Origin: Triticum aestivum
Taxonomy: Eukaryota; Streptophyta; Magnoliopsida; Poales; Poaceae
NCBI RefSeq assembly: GCF_018294505.1
Contig: NC_057809.1
Coordinates: 422,180,233 to 422,244,232, forward strand
Direction of reading: 5' to 3'
Length of the DNA stretch: 64,000 nucleotides
This document shows positions 59,636 through 64,000 of this stretch, one piece after another. Under the pieces are notes generated by a model. That model was not told where the DNA came from and searched no databases. It saw only the letters and a program-made list of their open reading frames with translations. The position numbers and the translations under genes are program-made. The stretch's first letter is position 1. Each line of letters opens with the position of its first letter.

Positions 59636-60918
59636 TGAACAAAACGGACCCGCTCCCACCCCCGAAACCCTCGCCACCGCCACCTCCCCTGCCCGTCTCC
59701 GGCGGGAACCGGCCGCCCTTGCCGGCGCGCGGCCCGAATCCGCCCCCCTCCCCCGCCCTTCCTTCCCCGCCCCTCCTTCCGCCCTCGCGCCGCCTCCCCG
59801 GGAGGCGGCCGGGGCGGCCCCTACGTCTCTCCGCTCGGCTTCGCATCCTCTTCCTCTCCCCTGCCGTCGCCGGCGGGCGCCCCCGGCTCCGGCCCAGGGG
59901 GTGCCGGCGGCGGCAGGATCTCCTTTCCCCGCGCGCATCCTCCTGGCCCGAGGCAGGGGGGCGGTGGCGGTGTCGCTCGGCTTGGCGGGGGTCCGGTGAC
60001 CCGGCGGGGTGGCCGGCGGCGGATGTGGTGGCGGCGCTGCTCCTTGGCGGCGGGGCGGCGTGGTGGTGCGGGGTGGCCGACGTCGCGCCCCCGGCCCAGA
60101 TCTGGTCCTGGCGGGCCCCATCTGGGTCCTAGCGGGCCGGCCCCCCGGCGTGGCCTCGTTGTCTGCGGCGCGGTGAGGAGGAGCGGCTCGGATATGGGGC
60201 GTCGGCGCCGATGGCGTGATGGCAGCGGCGCGAAGGCGGGAGCTTTACGGGCCCACGAGGGCTCGGCCGGGCCTGTGGGCCCACGGGCCTGGTGTGCTCC
60301 TGCTATTGCGTCCAGACGGCTACCGTCGCTGACGGTGGAGGTGGGGCCCTCCCGCGTGCCGACGGTGCTGATGCCCTAGTCCCGGCTCTGATTCTTCGCC
60401 GCGCTGTCCTCACTTCGCGGTGCCGTGGTGAGATGGCGTGGGGGCCTCATGACCGCGTTGGCGCATGGTGGTGGTTGGTTTGGTGGCTGGATCCGGAGCG
60501 CCCGAGGTGCGGGTTGGGATCGGGGGAAACCCCTGTCGGCGTGGCCGACACCGGCGCGGTGGCGCCTATGGGTGCCACCTGACCTTCCGGGAGGGCGTCG
60601 GGGGCTACCCTTCCTCTCGCCTCGTCGTGTACCGGGGGAAACCCTTGGCAGCAGTGTCGTCATCGTCGCGATCCTTCTTGGAGGTGTTGATAGGTGCCGG
60701 CGCTTCGGAGTCTTGGAGCCTAGTGGAAGATCCCGGTGGGCGCAGCGATCGTGAGGCTTCTTCGTTTTTGTTGATCCGCCATTGTCGGCATTTGTTTCTT
60801 TTGCTCTTTCTCTGTCGTTTCTTTTGGGCGTGACTGTGCTGCTTCCGCCCCAACACCTATCTCTGTATGGTTCGGTTGGTTGCTTTGTATACAAAGCGGG
60901 GGGAAACCCTTTTTCGGC
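59636..60918 (+). mobile_element. LINE-type retroposon inserted in array unit 1
   Basis: A 1283-bp insertion flanked by 14-bp identical AAAAAAGGTATTCT (59622-59635 and 60919-60932); the other array units lack it. The 3' end has the grass LINE tail GTATACAAAGCGGGGGGAAA and CCCTTTTTCGG, followed by the A-run. The body is extremely GC-rich leader-type sequence (Pro/Arg-coding in several frames), with no RT or endonuclease. It is therefore an internally deleted, non-autonomous copy mobilised by a LINE. Confidence 0.85.
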
Positions 60919-62854
60919 AAAAAAGGTATTCTTTATCACACAATCCACACATTATTGTACTACTTATTGACCAAATGAGAAGGCGATTTCTCCGGAACAA
61001 TAGCTAAGTCTGCCCTGATACTATCACTTGGATCTCGAACACTATCTATGATAATAAATCCAAAGGTATTAATGAAATGTCCAAAAATATATTCAGTTTC
61101 AATGCATTGATATTCTAGACTGAACAAAAAACAGGGATATTGGTCGGCTACTCGGGTTTGAATACCCGAATTCAAGGCCTTGCTATAGCCAAAGGGTCAA
61201 TAGGTCGTGTTTGTTTGGTAACATCTTTTTTCGATTGGGTATGAAAATTGCAAGTTATAAAAGCACTACGTGATCCTTGTGTAACTACGGTAGGGTTTTT
61301 ACGCTCAAAGTTGAACACCGGAACACTTGGAGCGTTTTAGATTTATCGTCAGAGGGTCTACATTTTTATTGTTAGACTATATGGAGGGCCAAAGCTCCCC
61401 GGGTTCCATTGCACTAACGAAACCAGAGTAAGCGTAACAGTATGCAGAACATGTTCATGAAGCTACTAACTAGAAGAAGAGCAAAGTTCAAAGCACCTCC
61501 AGCTACTTATTACAGATGCACCAAAATTGCATATAGCTAGGTTTCCAATACAGGAAAGGAAGCTACTCCAGCCTACAAGCGCCAGGAGCAGTCTGCAGTC
61601 CAGCGGTCAAATCACCTTGAGTGCATTCTAAATTTTTATATGTCGTAAAATGTGCAATGTCTTGTATCAGAGAGGGAGATGAGTGAGAACAAGCGTTGAC
61701 AGGTTGTGGTAAACAGAAAATTACATACTCCAGAGAAGCAAACTCCAATCATGACTCTATTTCATCTTAGTACAAAAGAAGAAACTGCTAACAAAAGTTA
61801 ATTAGTCTCATGGTACTTTGCACATTAACATGGATCAAACATGTCAAATAAAAGATTAACACGGATAAAATCCGTGTGACATTACACATACAAGTGGATC
61901 TCTATACCCTCCCCCGTGAAAAAAAGGATTGTGTTCCAATGTTCAACATTGAGCATAAAAATATTGTGGAAAACTTCGCCCGTAGTCACACAAGGATCAG
62001 GTAGTGTTTTTAAACTGGAATGCGACAACAAGTATTATTTATCCATGCAAAAAAAAGGTATTCCGTATCACACAATCCACACATTATTGTACTACTTATT
62101 GACCAAATGAGAAGGCCATTTCTCCAGAAGAATAGCTAAGTCTTCCCTGATACTATCACTTGGATCTCGAACACTATCTATGATAATAAATCCAAAGGTA
62201 TTAATGAAATGTCCAAAAATTTATTCAGTTTGATTGCATTGATATTCTAGATTGAACAAAAAACAGGGATATTGGTCCGGTTTGAATGCCCGAGTTCAAG
62301 GCCTTGCTATAGCCAAAGGGTCAATAGGCCGGGTTTGTTTGGTAACATCTTTTTTTGATTGGGTATGGACATTGCAAGTAATAAAAGCACTACCAGATCC
62401 TTGTGTGACTACAGTAGGATTTTTACGCTCAAATTGAACGTTGGAACACTTGGGGCGTTTTACATTTATCGTTAAAGGATCTACATTTTATTTTTAGACT
62501 ATAAGGAGGGCAAAAGCCCCCCGGGTTTATTAACGAAACCAGAGCAAGCGTAACAGCATGCAGAGCATGTTCATGAAGCTACTAACTAGAAGAAGAGCTC
62601 AAAAGTTCAGAGCACCTCCAGCTACTTATTACAGATGCACCAAAATTGCATAGAGCTAAGTTTTCAATCATGGAAAGGAAGCTACTCCATCCTACAAGCG
62701 CCGGGAGCAGTCTGCAGTCCAGCGATCAAACCACCTTGAGCGCATTCTACATTTTTATATGTGGTACAAATGTGCAATGTCTTGTATCGGAGAGGGAGAT
62801 GAGCGAGAACAAGCGTTGACAGGTTCTTATGCCGGTAAACAGAAATTACATACT

Positions 62855-62856
<2 letters not shown>

Positions 62857-62937
<81 letters not shown>
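62857..62937. repeat. Long (GA)n microsatellite
   Basis: Forty uninterrupted AG units replacing the AGACAGAATCAAGATTC segment found at the equivalent place in unit 1 (59161). It is likely hypervariable. Confidence 0.97.
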
Positions 62938-62939
<2 letters not shown>

Positions 62940-62979
62940 CTTAGCTAGTAATTAGAAAGGAGTGCGTGAAGAATAAAAC

Positions 62980-63051
62980 CTTCAGTTTAGACTGTCCCGA
63001 AGAAGAGGCGGCTTCAACCCTAGCCTTCTTGGGAGCTGGTCTGCTGTTACT
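62980..63051 (-). other. Candidate 72-nt exon, copy 2
   Basis: Same length and frame as the copy at 59217-59288: SNSRPAPKKARVEAASSSGQ plus SKLK, acceptor TACCTTCAAG and donor CTGAAG|GTTTTA. Six of the 24 codons change the amino acid, none introduces a stop, and the splice sites are kept. It is missing from array unit 2 by deletion. Confidence 0.5.
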
Positions 63052-64000
63052 CTTGAAGGTAGAGAAAAACAAGCAAACTCCAATCATGACTCTATTTCAT
63101 CTTAGTACAAAAGAAGAAACTGCTAGCAAAAGTTAATTAATCCTACGGTACTGTCCACCTTAGCATGGATCAAACATGCCAACTAAAAGATTAACACGGA
63201 AGTGTGACATTACACATACAAGTGGATCTCTACGCCCTCCCCACAAAATAAACGATCGTGTTCCAATGTTCAACATTGATCATAAAAATCTTGTGGAAAA
63301 CTTCGCCCGTAGTCACACAAGGATCAGGTAGTGCTTTTAAACTGGAACGGAACAACAAGTATTATTTATCCACGCAAAAAAAAGGTATTTTGTATCACAC
63401 AATCCACACATTATTGTACTACTTATTGACCAAATGAGAAGCCATTTTTCCGGAACAATAGCTAAGTCTGCCCTGATACTATCACTTGGATCTCAAACAC
63501 TATCTATGATAATAAATCCAAATGTATTAATGAAATGTCAAAAAAATGATTATGTTTGAATGCACTGATATTCTGGATTGACTAAAAAAAGGATATTCGT
63601 CGGGTCTGAACGCCCGAGTTCAAGGCCTTGCTATAGCCAAAGGGGCAATAGGTCAGTTTTGTTTGGTAACATCTTTTTTCGATTGGATATGGACATTGCA
63701 AGTTATAAAAGTAATACTTGATTCTTGTGTGAGTACAGTATGATTTTTATCCTCAAAGTTGAACATTGGAACACTTGGGGTATTTTACATTTATTGTTAG
63801 AGGGTCTACATTTTTTATTTTTAGACTATAAGGAGGGCAAAAGGTTCCATTTCATTAACGAAACCAGAGCAAGCATAACAGCATGCAGAGCATGTTCATG
63901 AGGCTACTAACTAGAAAAAGAGCTCTAAAGTTCAAAGCACCTCCAACTACTTAATACAGTTGCACCAAACATGCATATAGCTAAGTTTTCAATACAAGGA

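Larger units (their letters stand above)
59011..64000. repeat. Degenerate large tandem array, about 1.1-1.3 kb units
   Basis: Recurring landmarks: CATACTCCAGAG (59152, 61725, 62850), CACACAAGGATCAGGTAGTG (about 59558, 61989, 63315), CTTATTGACCAAATGAGAAG (about 60963, 62095, 63422) and CATGTTCATGA(A/G)GCTACTAAC (about 61450, 62568, 63890). At least three units and the start of a fourth are seen, continuing beyond the window. The first is lengthened by the LINE insertion; the second lacks about 170 bp that includes the candidate exon. Units 2-4 share an extra block with CCCGGGTT(CCAT)..AACGAAACCAGAG that may be an old LINE tail. Confidence 0.88.

Noticed and set aside
59488..60582. Several long Pro/Arg/Gly-rich frames
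   Set aside because: Composition artefact of the GC-rich leader of the inserted LINE-type element; the flanking array units lack it.
62759..62944. Arg-Glu repeat protein
   Set aside because: It is only translation of the GA microsatellite.
1..64000. CRISPR arrays, bacterial operons or ribosome-binding sites
   Set aside because: No short regularly spaced repeats; all coding evidence is eukaryotic, with spliced genes and LTR elements.

Overview
The window looks like a large, repeat-filled plant genome, most likely a Triticeae grass (wheat, Aegilops or barley type). The reasons are nested LTR retrotransposons with 5-bp target duplications, a CACTA transposon end, a Stowaway MITE (CTCCCTCCG ends with TA duplication), LINE 3' tails of grass type and spliced, low-copy gene remnants. 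There are no prokaryotic features. Family names beyond superfamily are mostly not assigned, because I could not run a search.

Layout. 1-8.1 kb: low-copy-looking DNA with two related, spliced coiled-coil gene models of unknown function, two MITEs and two sets of degenerate tandem repeats. 8.2-9.5 kb: GGCCC-rich subterminal region and 3' end of a CACTA element, whose left end is not in the window. 9.5-30.2 kb: an old, decayed Ty3/gypsy element on the + strand with no 5' LTR in view. A complete 13.8-kb gypsy element in the opposite orientation, with 4.2-kb LTRs, is inserted into its pol at a GCTAT duplication. 30.5-31.7 kb: a LINE-type retroposon on the minus strand. 32.9-46.1 kb: a Ty1/copia element with very short (121-125 bp) LTRs, split by an 8.25-kb Athila-like gypsy derivative that carries only gag and protease. 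47.1 kb: a Helitron-like 3' terminus.

48.4-57.7 kb is the most interesting part and lies on the minus strand. A nine-exon, apparently intact ubiquitin-specific protease gene is followed, 74 bp after its stop, by a SPO11/topoisomerase VI subunit A-like gene. The SPO11-like reading frame is interrupted by a young 5.2-kb copia element (CACAG duplication) at an exact codon boundary and by one nearby 1-bp frameshift. Apart from these two lesions it would read as about 540 codons, with the catalytic tyrosine motif, a Toprim domain whose DxD reads D-C-N, and a lysine-rich repeated tail.

58.8-64.0 kb: an inverted arm followed by a degenerate tandem array of roughly 1.1-1.3 kb units. Two units carry the same 72-nt candidate exon, one contains a LINE-like insertion, and one contains a long GA microsatellite. 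Coordinates of spliced genes were worked out by hand from GT/AG sites and reading-frame phase; they are models, not transcripts.
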